IMG/VR virus record: IMGVR_UViG_3300042332_000715
Location: 1-64,000 of that record
Direction: 5' to 3' (one strand)
DNA length: 64,000 nucleotides
Source: a virus
How positions within the stretch are numbered: the stretch's first letter is position 1; each line of letters begins with the position of its first letter. Below are positions 63,515 through 64,000 of the stretch, in pieces. The notes below the pieces were generated by a model, which did no database searches, was not told the origin of the DNA, and saw nothing but the letters and a program-made list of their open reading frames with translations. The position numbers and the translations under genes are program-made.

Positions 63515-64000
63515 ATGCAATTAGAAGAATTTCAGCAAAAAGTGTCGGAAATGTTGTCCGAGGTCGAATTCGAGGACTCCGATCAGGTTACTGTTCTCGC
63601 TAGCTACTTAGCTGCTTGCAGCAGCAATGTAGTCCGGCAGATCAACGAAGTCTACAATGAAGCCACCGGCTTCCCGGTAGACGATAACTACGACGAACAC
63701 ATGGCAAACCTCGACACTTTGTCGTTTGCTCTCGGTGTTGACGTAGTTACGCTAAACGAAGAACGACTTAGAGCGGCCCTGCTCGCTCTGCAATGCCGCT
63801 TAGCACGCAAAGCGTTGCTCGGCAACGTAGATCAGATTCAAGTGTTCGATTGTATGCTTGGGATGCTGACTGGATACGTCGCAGGTGTCTTGATCGCTTC
63901 GCGTTCGGACGACCTTGAGAACAAGGAAAGATGGCAGGCTGTCGGGAATATGCTGCGAAAAGATCTATTTGATCGTATCATGGCAGAAATCAGCAAGCAC
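63515..64000 (+). CDS. Hypothetical protein, 3' end beyond window (162+ aa)
   Basis: ATG at 63515 preceded by AGAAAGGGG; 162 sense codons run to the window edge without a stop. The protein starts QLEEFQQKVSEMLSEVEFED and is mostly helical, with NEATGFPVDDNYDEHMANLDTL in the middle and acidic overall. The frame is too long and well formed to be chance. No family recognised. It contains matched short hairpins (for example GCCACCGGC near 63663). Confidence 0.7.
   Translation, partial: MQLEEFQQKVSEMLSEVEFEDSDQVTVLASYLAACSSNVVRQINEVYNEATGFPVDDNYDEHMANLDTLSFALGVDVVTLNEERLRAALLALQCRLARKALLGNVDQIQVFDCMLGMLTGYVAGVLIASRSDDLENKERWQAVGNMLRKDLFDRIMAEISKH

Overview
The window is most of the genome of a tailed double-stranded DNA phage with a long non-contractile tail (siphovirus-like): terminase, portal, capsid, connector, tail tube, tape-measure and tail-fibre genes are present and no tail-sheath gene was seen. 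No integrase, repressor or endolysin was recognised, and both window edges cut through genes. The host cannot be fixed from sequence. Bacterial sigma70-like promoters and Shine-Dalgarno sites, a twin-arginine signal, and proteins with threonine-rich linkers and cysteine clusters would fit a planctomycete-like or other aquatic Gram-negative host, but this is weak inference.

Layout. Positions 1-4178 (minus strand) hold tail-fibre and adhesin genes read leftward from a promoter that appears leaderless. Positions 4179-4654 are a divergent control region with four copies of a 35-bp hairpin repeat. Positions 4655-40252 (mostly plus strand) are the early/replication arm. It holds a minimal family-A-polymerase-like protein, a fucosyltransferase, a sigma-like factor, SNF2-type and DnaB-type helicases, a primase, DNA polymerase, clamp and clamp loader, a single-strand-binding protein, RecA, a flap nuclease, Mre11/Rad50-type recombination proteins, nucleotide enzymes, and finally a five-gene 7-deazaguanine DNA-modification cluster (queD, dpdA, queE, queC, folE). 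Three genes in this arm (PhoH-like ATPase, HExxH protein, metallophosphoesterase) run on the minus strand. Four related HNH-type endonuclease genes sit at gene junctions, three behind a private promoter and 5' hairpin. Positions 40229-62468 (minus strand) are the late arm: terminase, portal, head maturation and capsid, connectors, tail chaperones with a -1 frameshift, tape measure, and a 1138-residue Thr/Cys-rich virion protein. Positions 60183-61040, between portal and terminase, are noncoding. They carry two leftward terminators and, on the opposite strand, a promoter followed by about 470 nt of dense RNA-like structure.

How it works together. The phage brings a nearly complete replisome and recombination set, but two standard multidomain enzymes are split. 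The polymerase is divided into a UDG-like/3'-5' exonuclease protein and a polymerase-only protein. The Rad50/SbcC ATPase is divided into N-terminal, coiled-coil and C-terminal proteins around the nuclease gene. The deazaguanine genes predict that guanines in phage DNA are exchanged for preQ0 or a related base, which should protect it from host restriction.

The strongest unexplained signal is structural. Coding and noncoding sequence alike is filled with short perfect inverted repeats (5-8 bp stems, 2-6 nt loops), and the palindrome GGCTAGCC with long symmetrical flanks recurs more than 20 times. One copy forms the anticodon arm of a tRNA-shaped element at 33473-33565. I found no description of this pattern in what I know; its cause (RNA function, or a mutational process such as template switching) is open.
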